41,953 nt of DNA from assembly GCA_035399665.1 (NCBI GenBank), contig DAOPJM010000015.1, positions 1 through 41,953 on the forward strand, written 5' to 3'. Shown here piece after piece: positions 15,322 to 22,791 of this stretch. Under the pieces are notes generated by a model. The model was not told the DNA's origin, did not search any database, and saw only the letters and a list, made by a program, of their open reading frames with translations. The position numbers were made by a program, and so were the translations under genes. This DNA is from DAOPJM01 sp035399665 (GTDB lineage Bacteria; Bacillota; Clostridia; Christensenellales; CAG-138). How positions within the stretch are numbered: the first letter of the stretch is position 1; each line of letters begins with the position of its first letter.

Positions 15322-15350
15322 ATTATAACACACAAGTTTCACTATTGCAT
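15322..15350 (-). promoter_or_regulatory. Promoter of the dockerin/CAP gene
   Basis: On the minus strand an extended -10, TGTTATAAT (15330-15322), lies 17 nt from a weak -35 ATGCAA (15350-15345). The ATG is at 15290. Confidence 0.55.
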
Positions 15351-15352
15351 CC

Positions 15353-15381
15353 TTTCCATATATGATTTTTTGTGATATTAT
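15353..15381 (+). promoter_or_regulatory. Possible promoter of the GT4 gene
   Basis: TTTCCA (15353-15358), 17 nt, and TATTAT (15376-15381) lie 30 nt before the ATG at 15411. The match is weak. Confidence 0.35.
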
Positions 15382-15410
15382 CTAAGTACTAAAGAAAGAA
15401 GGAGGTCCCG

Positions 15411-16700
15411 ATGGACAAGCTCAAGGTCTGCCTTTTGAATGACTCCTTTCCGCCCATGATTGACGGCGTAGCCAACGCCGTTGTCAACTATGCAAACGTC
15501 ATATCCAATGGTCTCGGCGAGGTCGTAGTAGCCACGCCGCAATACCCGAACGTCGTCGATAACTACCCCTTCCGCGTGATACGATACCCAAGCATCGACA
15601 CCACAAAGCTTTTCGGCTATCGTGCGGGCTACCCCTTAGCCCCCAAGACGGCCGACGCGCTCACGGCATTCAAGCCTTCCGTCATCCACAGCCATTGTCC
15701 GGTCTCCTCCATGATATTGGGCAGGCTGCTCAGGGAGGCCACGGGCGCGCCTCTCATAATGACCTATCACACTAAATTCGATATTGACATCAAGAACGCG
15801 ATAAAGTCCAAGCTTTTGGCCGAGTCCAGCATTCGTATGCTTGTGGACAACATCTCCGCCGCCGATGAGGTTTGGGCGGTCAGCCGCGGCGCGGGTGAAA
15901 ACCTTGTGAGTCTGGGCTTCAAGGGCGAATATGTGGTGATGGAAAACGGGGTTGACTTCGCAAGGGGCATAGCTTCACGCGAGCGCGTGGACGCGCTTCG
16001 AAAGCAGCATGGCTTCACCGATGACGACACGGTCTTTCTGTTCGTGGGGCGCCTGATGTGGTACAAGGGCATACGCCTCATACTCGCGGGGCTTAACGCC
16101 GCCGCGAAAGCCGGCGCAAGGTTCAAGATGGTGTTCGTGGGCGACGGGCAAGACCGCGAGGAGATGGAGCGCTTTGCCATGGACCTTGGGATAAACGAAT
16201 TCTGCGTCTTTACGGGCGCTGTCCATGACCGCGAGCTTCTGCGGGATTACTTCTCCCTTGCCGACCTCTTTCTGTTCCCATCCACCTTCGATACCAACGG
16301 CATAGTCGTGCGTGAGGCCGCCGCCTGCGGCTTAGGCTCGCTGCTTATCGAGGGCAGCTGCGCCGCCGAGGGCGTGACCTGCGGGCATAACGCCATACTC
16401 ATACATGAGGATGTGGACGAGCTTGCAAGGGTCGTTCTGGGCGTTTGCAAGGACCGCGAGCATTACAGACAGATAGGCGAGCACGCCATGGACGAGCTGT
16501 ACGTCTCATGGGAGGACAGCGTCAAGCACGCGGCGGAGCGCTATCGTCTCATTACTACCGAGACCTTCGAGCGCAGGCGCAGCTTCACCGATGAGGTCGG
16601 TTCGCGCCTTGTCAAGCCGTACAGCGACTGGAGCAGAATCAAGCTGTTGACCGAGCGTGAGGACTTACCCACGCGCCGAAGAAGCGACAGATATCTGTAA
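15411..16700 (+). CDS. Family 4 glycosyltransferase (GT-B fold)
   Basis: This 429-residue cytosolic enzyme transfers a sugar from a nucleotide donor to a lipid or polysaccharide acceptor. The N-terminal Rossmann half starts CLLNDSFPPMIDGVANAVVNYA, as in GT4 enzymes that glycosylate diacylglycerol or phosphatidylinositol. The C-terminal half has FVGRLMWYKG and the donor-binding pattern TNGIVVREAAACG with two glutamates before IEGSCAAEGV. GGAGG lies 7 nt before the ATG. It stands alone between the two dockerin-protein genes on the opposite strand. Glycolipid or cell-envelope synthesis is likely, but the acceptor cannot be inferred. Confidence 0.9.
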   Translation: MDKLKVCLLNDSFPPMIDGVANAVVNYANVISNGLGEVVVATPQYPNVVDNYPFRVIRYPSIDTTKLFGYRAGYPLAPKTADALTAFKPSVIHSHCPVSSMILGRLLREATGAPLIMTYHTKFDIDIKNAIKSKLLAESSIRMLVDNISAADEVWAVSRGAGENLVSLGFKGEYVVMENGVDFARGIASRERVDALRKQHGFTDDDTVFLFVGRLMWYKGIRLILAGLNAAAKAGARFKMVFVGDGQDREEMERFAMDLGINEFCVFTGAVHDRELLRDYFSLADLFLFPSTFDTNGIVVREAAACGLGSLLIEGSCAAEGVTCGHNAILIHEDVDELARVVLGVCKDREHYRQIGEHAMDELYVSWEDSVKHAAERYRLITTETFERRRSFTDEVGSRLVKPYSDWSRIKLLTEREDLPTRRRSDRYL

Positions 16701-16740
16701 TGCAGCGTCACGCCTGTTTTGTGGTTTTATGGCAATATCT

Positions 16741-16773
16741 AAGGGACGACCGAAATGTGTTCGGCCGTCCCTT
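16741..16773. terminator. Hairpin between converging genes
   Basis: AAGGGACGACCGAA and TTCGGCCGTCCCTT form a 14-bp stem with one mismatch around a 5-nt loop. It lies between the converging GT4 and sortase-dockerin genes. The plus-strand 3' flank (GTGCTTCTT) is only moderately T-rich, so termination efficiency is uncertain. Confidence 0.65.
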
Positions 16774-16800
16774 GTGCTTCTTAGCTGCTGTCTGTCTTTA

Positions 16801-18387
16801 TCAATCGTCCCCTACATACTTTAGGAATACATAGAGCCTTGCCTGAGTGGTATCCTCGTCCTCATCGTTCTCGTACACATCGCCGCAGGTGTAGAAGGTT
16901 AGGAACTGATCGTCCGCGCTCACCGAGACGCCCATAGGCACCTCGCTTCTGCCGAGCTGATAGTTTATCCAAGCCTGAGCATCGTCTCCGCAGGAGGGAT
17001 GGGTGTTGTAAACCAGTGTGTCATCCGACTCGGTGGAGGTTGTTTCGTAGATGGCCCAGACCTGCCAATGGCTTCTGCCGAAGATTGTGATGTTGAAAAT
17101 GTAGTCATCGGACGCAATAGCCCCTTGCTGTATGTAGTACTTCAGCCCGTTCTGCATGGTATGCAGGTGATAGAAGTGTGAACGCCTTGAGACCGTGCGG
17201 GAATTATGCCCTGTTACCACTATGTTCTTCTTTACCGAGTTGAAATACACCATCAAGGATCCGCCGTCAGACGACTGTCCGTAGACCTTGTGGTCGAAGT
17301 AGTAGCTGTACACGTCGTACATGATGGGTTCGTCGATGTACCAGGGCTTGCTGTCAACGCCTATCTGTGGCTTATAATCATCGCTCTTGTCCTTGTTCGT
17401 CTTGCCGTAGAACTCCATGTAGACCCAGCCCAAGATATCCTTGTTGTTGTCGCCGTCAACCAGAGTTGGGGTCTTCCATTCCCACTTCTGATCGAACTTG
17501 GTATTGCTTGCGGAGGCGTTGACCGGACTTTCATCCGTCCAAAGCCTGCCATAGAGATAGTACTGGCTTATCTTTTCGTAGTTAGGATCGTTGTGGGACA
17601 CAACAAGCCCGCTGTCGCCGACCTCGGGAAGTCCCATCGAGTTGGTGGGAATTGGCGTGGGGGTGGCGGTAACTCTGGGTGTTGCCGTAGGCGTGGGCGA
17701 GGGAGTGGACGTGGGATAGGTGGGCGGGATGGTGTCAAGTCCGACCAAATATCGCAGTATGCAGGACGAATCGCCCGCGTCAATTGTGCCGTTTCCGTTG
17801 ACGTCGCAAAGCGAACGCTGAGTTGTGGTGATGGTCGTCAGACCCACAAGATAGCGCAGTATGAACGAGGCGTCCTCCGCGTTGATCTTGCCGTTCGCGT
17901 CCGCGTCGCCCAAGCTGTAACCCGAAGGCGCAGTGACCGTTGGGGTCGCCGTGGGCTTGGGAGTGGGGGTCGCTGTGGGTTTTGGCGTAGGCGTCGCCGT
18001 GGGCTTTGGGGTTGCCGTTGCCGTCGCTGTTGCTGTTGCTGTCGCGGTTGCTGTCGCCGTCGCGGTGGCGGAAGGCTCCGCCGTCGGTCCGGTCACAGGA
18101 GGCAGAGAGCCTTCAAGACCTACCAAATAGCGCAGTATGCACGAAGCGTCGTTGGCGTTGACCTTGCCGTTCGCGTCCGCGTCGCCGTTAATCAGTCCCT
18201 GTTCGCTGAGCGTACCCAACCCGACAAGGTAACGCAGTATGGCCGACGCGTCGGTGGCGTTGATGCTTCCGTTGACGTCCGCGTCCCCAACGAGCGTACC
18301 CTTCGTTTCCGAAAGCGCAACCGAGCCCGCCGTCATTACAAAAGCGAGCAGCAGCGCCGTTACTATGATGAACTTTTTAAGCTTCAT
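16801..18387 (-). CDS. Secreted class B sortase-like protein with two dockerin modules
   Basis: This 528-residue protein has a signal peptide (1-26). Dockerin module 1 (about 34-91) has two F-hands (GDADVNGSINATDAS, GDADANGKVNANDAS, each followed by ILRYLVGL). An Ala-Thr and Pro-Thr linker (about 100-150) leads to dockerin module 2 (about 158-215) and a second Pro-Thr linker. The C-terminal domain (about 265-528) fits class B sortases: DILGWVYM, GSLMVYFN, His394 in VVTGHN, Cys501 in FYTCGD and Arg517, the expected His-Cys-Arg triad. Sortases normally attach proteins to cell wall or join pilins and are membrane-anchored; this one appears secreted and cohesin-bound. No substrate with a sorting signal was seen in the window. 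Confidence 0.87.
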   Translation of the reverse strand: MKLKKFIIVTALLLAFVMTAGSVALSETKGTLVGDADVNGSINATDASAILRYLVGLGTLSEQGLINGDADANGKVNANDASCILRYLVGLEGSLPPVTGPTAEPSATATATATATATATATATATPKPTATPTPKPTATPTPKPTATPTVTAPSGYSLGDADANGKINAEDASFILRYLVGLTTITTTQRSLCDVNGNGTIDAGDSSCILRYLVGLDTIPPTYPTSTPSPTPTATPRVTATPTPIPTNSMGLPEVGDSGLVVSHNDPNYEKISQYYLYGRLWTDESPVNASASNTKFDQKWEWKTPTLVDGDNNKDILGWVYMEFYGKTNKDKSDDYKPQIGVDSKPWYIDEPIMYDVYSYYFDHKVYGQSSDGGSLMVYFNSVKKNIVVTGHNSRTVSRRSHFYHLHTMQNGLKYYIQQGAIASDDYIFNITIFGRSHWQVWAIYETTSTESDDTLVYNTHPSCGDDAQAWINYQLGRSEVPMGVSVSADDQFLTFYTCGDVYENDEDEDTTQARLYVFLKYVGDD

Positions 18388-18418
18388 TGATTATCCTCCG
18401 ACTGTATTCCCTTGGAAT

Positions 18419-18446
18419 TGTATATTCATCGCCCTCCCGCTGTCAA
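18419..18446 (-). promoter_or_regulatory. Promoter of the sortase-dockerin gene
   Basis: On the minus strand a perfect TTGACA (18446-18441), 16 nt, and TATACA (18424-18419) lie 31 nt before the ATG at 18387, which also has GGAGGA upstream. Confidence 0.72.
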
Positions 18447-18489
18447 GCCTGTTCACGAAATGGTAATGAAATGTCTGCAAATCTTTATG

Positions 18490-19410
18490 CTATGCTTCGT
18501 AGAACCTGACGTCGTTCTCGTTTAAGAACTCCTTGATGAGGTCCATATGAACGCACTGCCCGACCCTCGTAAAGCTCGAATCGGAGACCTTGGAGTCGGT
18601 CACATGGTATATTATCTCATGGCTCTGCTCGTTGCGCTCGACCGTCTCGACCTGAACCGTACCGTCCTTGACGTCGCCCACGCCCGAATACAGGCAGCGC
18701 GTGCCGAAATACATACCGTACACAAGCCCCTTCTCGTCGAACAGCGGCGCACCAGCCATGCCTATGGGCGCGGGGGTGCTGACCTCTATTCCAAAGCAGC
18801 GTTCGCTGTCCTGCACAAAGCGTGTCATTATGCCCTCGACGGGAAAGCGCGAAAGTCCGCCCGCACCCTTTTGAAACTCTATTGTGTCCTTCTGCCGGTC
18901 ATAGTCGAAGTTGCGAAACTCCGGAAACGCGAAGCCCACGCGCATAAGCTCCTGCCCCTGTCTTGGGGGCTTGGAGGCGAACACGGCGTGTCCCTTGTAG
19001 AAGAAGCGCTCCGGCTCGTTGAACTTGACTAAGGCAAGGTCGTACTTTGGGTGAATCTTGAGCGAAAAGCCCGTGCCGCCCGCGATGCAGTCCACGAACG
19101 AGAAGCGAAGCTGGCTTATGACGTCCGCGCCATAGTTGTACTTGCGCTCCAGCCGTTTCTGCTCGAAGCGCATGGAAGCGTCACGCGTAAGGCTTTCCCT
19201 TTCCTCCGTGAACTTGCGGTACTTCTTCTCCATCTGCTCCGCGGCGGGAATATGCGAGGCCATGCGCCCGCTCATGATGGCGCAGCCGTCGTCGTTTACG
19301 AAGAACAGCGTCCCGCAGTCGGGCAGTATGGCGTTGTCCCCAAACCTTCTGCGGATAAGGTGCAGCGCTCTTGTGTAGTTGCCTACGCTTTCAATGGCGT
19401 CCTCAAACAT
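18490..19410 (-). CDS. Trypsin-like serine protease homologue lacking the catalytic serine
   Basis: This 306-residue protein resembles trypsin/HtrA-type peptidases. GTLFFVNDDGCAIMSGRMASH gives a candidate His53, and YDLALVKF gives Asp124. The position of the nucleophile, normally GNSGGPL, reads GMAGAPL, with Ala219 in place of Ser. No signal peptide is present, so it is probably cytoplasmic. A helical, charged insert (about residues 55-95) interrupts the N-terminal barrel. If the alignment holds, this is a catalytically dead peptide-binding or scaffold protein. It lies 55 nt downstream of the folT-like gene, at the end of the tkt operon. Confidence 0.75.
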   Translation of the reverse strand: MFEDAIESVGNYTRALHLIRRRFGDNAILPDCGTLFFVNDDGCAIMSGRMASHIPAAEQMEKKYRKFTEERESLTRDASMRFEQKRLERKYNYGADVISQLRFSFVDCIAGGTGFSLKIHPKYDLALVKFNEPERFFYKGHAVFASKPPRQGQELMRVGFAFPEFRNFDYDRQKDTIEFQKGAGGLSRFPVEGIMTRFVQDSERCFGIEVSTPAPIGMAGAPLFDEKGLVYGMYFGTRCLYSGVGDVKDGTVQVETVERNEQSHEIIYHVTDSKVSDSSFTRVGQCVHMDLIKEFLNENDVRFYEA

Positions 19411-19465
19411 AGTCGATTTCCTCCTTGTCGTTTTTCGGGTCCATGTTTTTGCCGAACCCGCCCGA

Positions 19466-20014
19466 TTAAACCGCCTTAGGCGTCGCTATCCTGTCTATGG
19501 TCTTGACCAACGCGAAGGACAGCAGCGTGTTCACGGCGTACAGTATAGCCCTTCCCGGCAGACGCGCCGCGACCCATGCTAAATAGCCAAGGTCGGACGT
19601 GCCGAGCATATCGAAATACAGCTTGACCGCGAAGCTGCCCCAAAGCACGTTGGCAAGCAGCTCAGCTGTGAGTATGCCAACGGCGAACTGCCAAAGCTTG
19701 CGCTCGCCCTTGAATACATATATCATCATCACGCCCGTAATAAGCCCGAACAGCAGCGGAGTGACGGTGAACGCAGGAAAGTAAGCCCCCACGGGGAACA
19801 GCAGCGCCCCTATGACGTCTGACAGTCCGCCCACGATAAGCCCGCCCAACGGCCCCAGCCAAACGGCGGCGACCACTATGGGTATGCCCTCGAAGCTCAT
19901 CCTAAGCCCGTTTGGGGGGATGATATAGAAGCTCGCAAAACGCGACAGTACCACGGTCAAGGCGGTGAGCATGGCGCAGTACACCATCCACCTTATGTCA
20001 TACCTTATCTTCAT
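19466..20014 (-). CDS. ECF transporter S component, FolT-like
   Basis: This 182-residue membrane protein is a substrate-binding subunit for an energy-coupling-factor vitamin importer. Five or six hydrophobic helices are visible, with the family start RWMVYCAMLTALTVVLSRF and the loop GLRMSFEGIPIVVAAVWLGP, which matches the folate-type (FolT) group. The ATPase and EcfT subunits are not in the window and must be encoded elsewhere. The ribosome binding site is weak (GGGGCA). Folate as substrate is an inference from the loop motif; another vitamin is possible. It lies 82 nt after tldE, with a hairpin in the gap. Confidence 0.85.
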   Translation of the reverse strand: MKIRYDIRWMVYCAMLTALTVVLSRFASFYIIPPNGLRMSFEGIPIVVAAVWLGPLGGLIVGGLSDVIGALLFPVGAYFPAFTVTPLLFGLITGVMMIYVFKGERKLWQFAVGILTAELLANVLWGSFAVKLYFDMLGTSDLGYLAWVAARLPGRAILYAVNTLLSFALVKTIDRIATPKAV

Positions 20015-20042
20015 TGCCCCGTATTATCCGTTCCCTTTCATG

Positions 20043-20063
20043 GGCGCGGCCTTTGACCGCGCC
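20043..20063. other. Intercistronic hairpin between tldE and the folT-like gene
   Basis: GGCGCGG and CCGCGCC form a perfect 7-bp stem with a 7-nt loop. No T-run follows on the minus strand, so it is not an intrinsic terminator; it could mark processing or stabilise the mRNA. It does not match the THF riboswitch. Confidence 0.45.
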
Positions 20064-20096
20064 TTAGTAATATCGAAACTCTTTGACGCTCGTCGT

Positions 20097-21371
20097 CTAT
20101 CGTCCCGCGACGCTGACGTTTGCGATACGAACCGCGTAAGGGCCTTCATAGCCGCTGTCCTCATAGCCCAATTCGCTCAGGCGCAGGCTTCCCTGCCCAT
20201 CGCGGATGTTGCCGTTTATCGAACCTCCGGTAACAAGGGTGACTTTCCCGTCCTCATAGAGGTAGGCCAAGCGTATCTCGCCGCCGAAGTTGCCCGAAAT
20301 CTCGTCCATCTGGAAGTCGGAGAAGGTCACGGGGTAAAGCACCCTGCCCGCCTTCAGCTCGTCCATGTCCGCCTTGCCGCGCTTTAGGCCGAACTTGGAG
20401 TATATGCCCGTCGGCTCTATGCCAAGGTAGCGGCAGAAGCGCACCCCGCCGTATATGCGGGTCAAAACTCCGTCCTCAACCAGCCTAAGCTCACGCATCC
20501 TAACGCCCTCCAAGCTGTACGGCGCCACGGGGCAAAGCGTGATGTTGAGCCTGTCGCCCGTGACCGCGTCGCCCTGAACGCCCTTGCCGACCTCGAAGTC
20601 AGTGTAGCCCGCGAATACCGCGCTCGCCTCGGAGCGCTTCAGATAGTAGGACATCACGGTAACCAGATTGTCGCCCGTCAGCAGCACGTCATAGCTGCCC
20701 TTGGGCGCGCTCTCCGTGGCGTTCGCCCTGTCACGAACAAGCCTCAGCGCCTCCTCGACCTTCGCGCTCAAACGCTCCGGCTGATACTCCGTGTACGAGA
20801 AATCGCGGTACAGCTCCACGTCCTGCGGCTCTTTGCACTGAACCACGAACTCTCCGCTTACCATATACTGCTCATAGCCGACGTTCGTACCCTTGGACGA
20901 CCTTATATAGACCTCCCTGCGGGTTGCGAAAAGCTCCGCCGAGTTCATGAAGCTGTCGGCCCTGTTGTCCGACTCGAAAAGCGCCGCGCTCATGCCTCGG
21001 GCAATCTCGTCTATGGTCATCTTTGAAAGCCTGTTGTCCGCCTTGACAAAGGGTTCGTCCACGGCGTCGGCAAGCTCATACTCGGGGTTGCCCGCGTACT
21101 GTGCGGAGGCATACGCGCTCATGACGCTCTTTGCTATCTCGTCATCGCTCATATCGGGGTGGATGAAGAATACGCCTGAGCCTATCAGCTTCGCGCCGTC
21201 CCTCTCTATGTCGCGGTATACCGTGACGCTGTGCTTGTCAACGTCGCGTATGCGCTTCAAGTCCAGTTCCTTCTTTATATAGAACAGCTCCTGCGTGCTT
21301 GAAAGCTCGCGTACTATGTTCCACTTCTCAATCCCGCAGGACTTCAAAACCGAAATAATTCTGTCCGTCAT
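20097..21371 (-). CDS. TldE/PmbA-family protein
   Basis: TldE is the non-catalytic partner of the TldD metalloprotease. The TldD/TldE pair processes unfolded peptides, RiPP precursors such as microcin B17, and affects CcdA degradation in E. coli. The 424-residue product has the C-terminal family pattern GDRLNITLCPVAPYSLEGVRMRELRLVEDGVLTRIYGGVRFCRYLG and lacks the HExxxH zinc motif, as expected. The N-terminus is shorter than E. coli PmbA. The ATG at 21371 has GGAGGAAG upstream and lies 10 nt after the tldD stop, so the two are co-expressed. No precursor peptide gene was seen nearby. Confidence 0.88.
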   Translation of the reverse strand: MTDRIISVLKSCGIEKWNIVRELSSTQELFYIKKELDLKRIRDVDKHSVTVYRDIERDGAKLIGSGVFFIHPDMSDDEIAKSVMSAYASAQYAGNPEYELADAVDEPFVKADNRLSKMTIDEIARGMSAALFESDNRADSFMNSAELFATRREVYIRSSKGTNVGYEQYMVSGEFVVQCKEPQDVELYRDFSYTEYQPERLSAKVEEALRLVRDRANATESAPKGSYDVLLTGDNLVTVMSYYLKRSEASAVFAGYTDFEVGKGVQGDAVTGDRLNITLCPVAPYSLEGVRMRELRLVEDGVLTRIYGGVRFCRYLGIEPTGIYSKFGLKRGKADMDELKAGRVLYPVTFSDFQMDEISGNFGGEIRLAYLYEDGKVTLVTGGSINGNIRDGQGSLRLSELGYEDSGYEGPYAVRIANVSVAGR

Positions 21372-21381
21372 ACTTCCTCCG

Positions 21382-22788
21382 TTAACCTAAGCGTATGCGC
21401 GCCTTGATCCAAGGGCCGCCGTCCGAAACCTTTAGCCATTCCTTATAGCCCTTGCCGCAGAAGCCTGAGCCGCAAAGCTCGACCTCCCTTGACATCATGG
21501 TGATGGACTTTAGAAGGTCGGGGACGTACCCCGTCAGCACCACGGGTGAAAAGACTCTGCCCGTGAGCTTGCCGTCCTTGATTTCACGCGCTATTCCCAC
21601 CATGCACTGGATGCCCCAGTTCTTGGGATCCTCCATGCCCGAGGTCGGGTTTTCAAGCAGAAAGCCGTAGTCCACCGAAGCGAACATGTCCTCCAGACTG
21701 TCGTTTCCCGCCTCAAAATAGGTGTTGGTCATCCTCGCGTACGCCTTGCGCTCGAAGCTCGACCTTCTGCCGTTGCCCGTGGGCTTAACTCCAAGACGCC
21801 TCGCGCTTTGCTGGTCGCACATACCCTTTTTGAGTATGCCCTTATCGATAATCACGGTGTCGCAGGCAAGGCTTCCCTCATCGTCGAAGAAGAACGAAGC
21901 AGTCTCGTCAACGCCCACCGCGCCGTCATGCATGGTTACAAGCGGCGAAGCCACATACTTGCCGATGAACTCCTTGGCCTGCGCCCTGTCCTTGACGAAC
22001 ATATCCATCTCAACGCCATGGCCAAAGGCCTCATGCACTATCATGCCCGTGGTTTCGGGGGAGCATATGCATTCGTACTCGCCCGCGGGCATGGGCTGCG
22101 CGTCCAACAGCTCGACCGCCGTGCCGCAAACCTTGTCCACGCCGTCCTTCATGCTGTTCAGCAGCTCCGCGCCGCCCAGCTTGGAGTAACCGCGATAGCT
22201 GTCGCGCATAATATCGCCGCGTCCCGCAATCGCCCATATCGCCCCGTTGCACCACATGATGCTCTGGGAAAGCTCGCGGTTTTTGGAGATGAACAGCTTT
22301 GAGTAGACGCGGTAGCTGCAGTTGGTTACGCAGTCGATAATCGCGGGGTCGGACTTTAGCCCGCGCTTTCGAATCTCGTCCAAGAGGGCGATTATGCGTT
22401 CATCGCCAAGCTCCACAGGGTCTATCTCATATTCGCTCGCCTCGCTTAAGGTCAAAGGCTCGTCATCGGGCAGACCTAAGGGTGAGGTGGGGCAGTTCAT
22501 CAGGGCGTTCTCGATGCTTTTAACCACCTCGGGGATGTTCTCCTCGGTCAGTTCGTTGAGAGAGTACTCCAGTCGCTTATCACCCTGTACCACCTTGACG
22601 GTGAATCCCCTTGTGGACAAAAGCTCCATGTCCGCCGCCGATATGCCGCGCTTGCTCAGCGAGTAGGCGCGGCTCTTGCTGTCCACCGCCAAAGCGGAAG
22701 CATAGTCGCAGCGACTGAGCAGCTCGTCAATGAGCCTGCGCACCGTCGGGCGTTTCGCCTCTATCCAAGCGTTTTCTGTAATCCGCAC
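21382..22788 (-). CDS. tldD: TldD-family zinc metalloprotease
   Basis: TldD is the catalytic subunit of the TldD/TldE cytosolic protease. The 468-residue product has the zinc motif HEAFGHGVEMD (about residues 252-262) and the family segments CSPETTGMIVHEAFGH and GYVPDLLKSITMMSREVELCGSGFCGKG near the C-terminus, which contributes a zinc Cys. The start is a GTG at 22788 with GGAGG 7 nt upstream. It begins 3 nt after the tkt stop, so it is tightly coupled to transketolase. A role in peptide turnover is likely; a RiPP link has no support here. Confidence 0.92.
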   Translation of the reverse strand: MRITENAWIEAKRPTVRRLIDELLSRCDYASALAVDSKSRAYSLSKRGISAADMELLSTRGFTVKVVQGDKRLEYSLNELTEENIPEVVKSIENALMNCPTSPLGLPDDEPLTLSEASEYEIDPVELGDERIIALLDEIRKRGLKSDPAIIDCVTNCSYRVYSKLFISKNRELSQSIMWCNGAIWAIAGRGDIMRDSYRGYSKLGGAELLNSMKDGVDKVCGTAVELLDAQPMPAGEYECICSPETTGMIVHEAFGHGVEMDMFVKDRAQAKEFIGKYVASPLVTMHDGAVGVDETASFFFDDEGSLACDTVIIDKGILKKGMCDQQSARRLGVKPTGNGRRSSFERKAYARMTNTYFEAGNDSLEDMFASVDYGFLLENPTSGMEDPKNWGIQCMVGIAREIKDGKLTGRVFSPVVLTGYVPDLLKSITMMSREVELCGSGFCGKGYKEWLKVSDGGPWIKARIRLG

Positions 22789-22791
22789 TCT

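Noticed and set aside
17206..18390. A 394-codon plus-strand ORF opposite the sortase-dockerin gene
   Set aside because: It is Arg/Gly/Val-rich low-complexity translation of the antisense of the linker and dockerin repeats, with no ribosome binding site. The minus-strand frame has clear domains.
20015..20096. THF riboswitch before the folT-like gene
   Set aside because: Only one 7-bp hairpin is present, without the conserved loops of the THF class.
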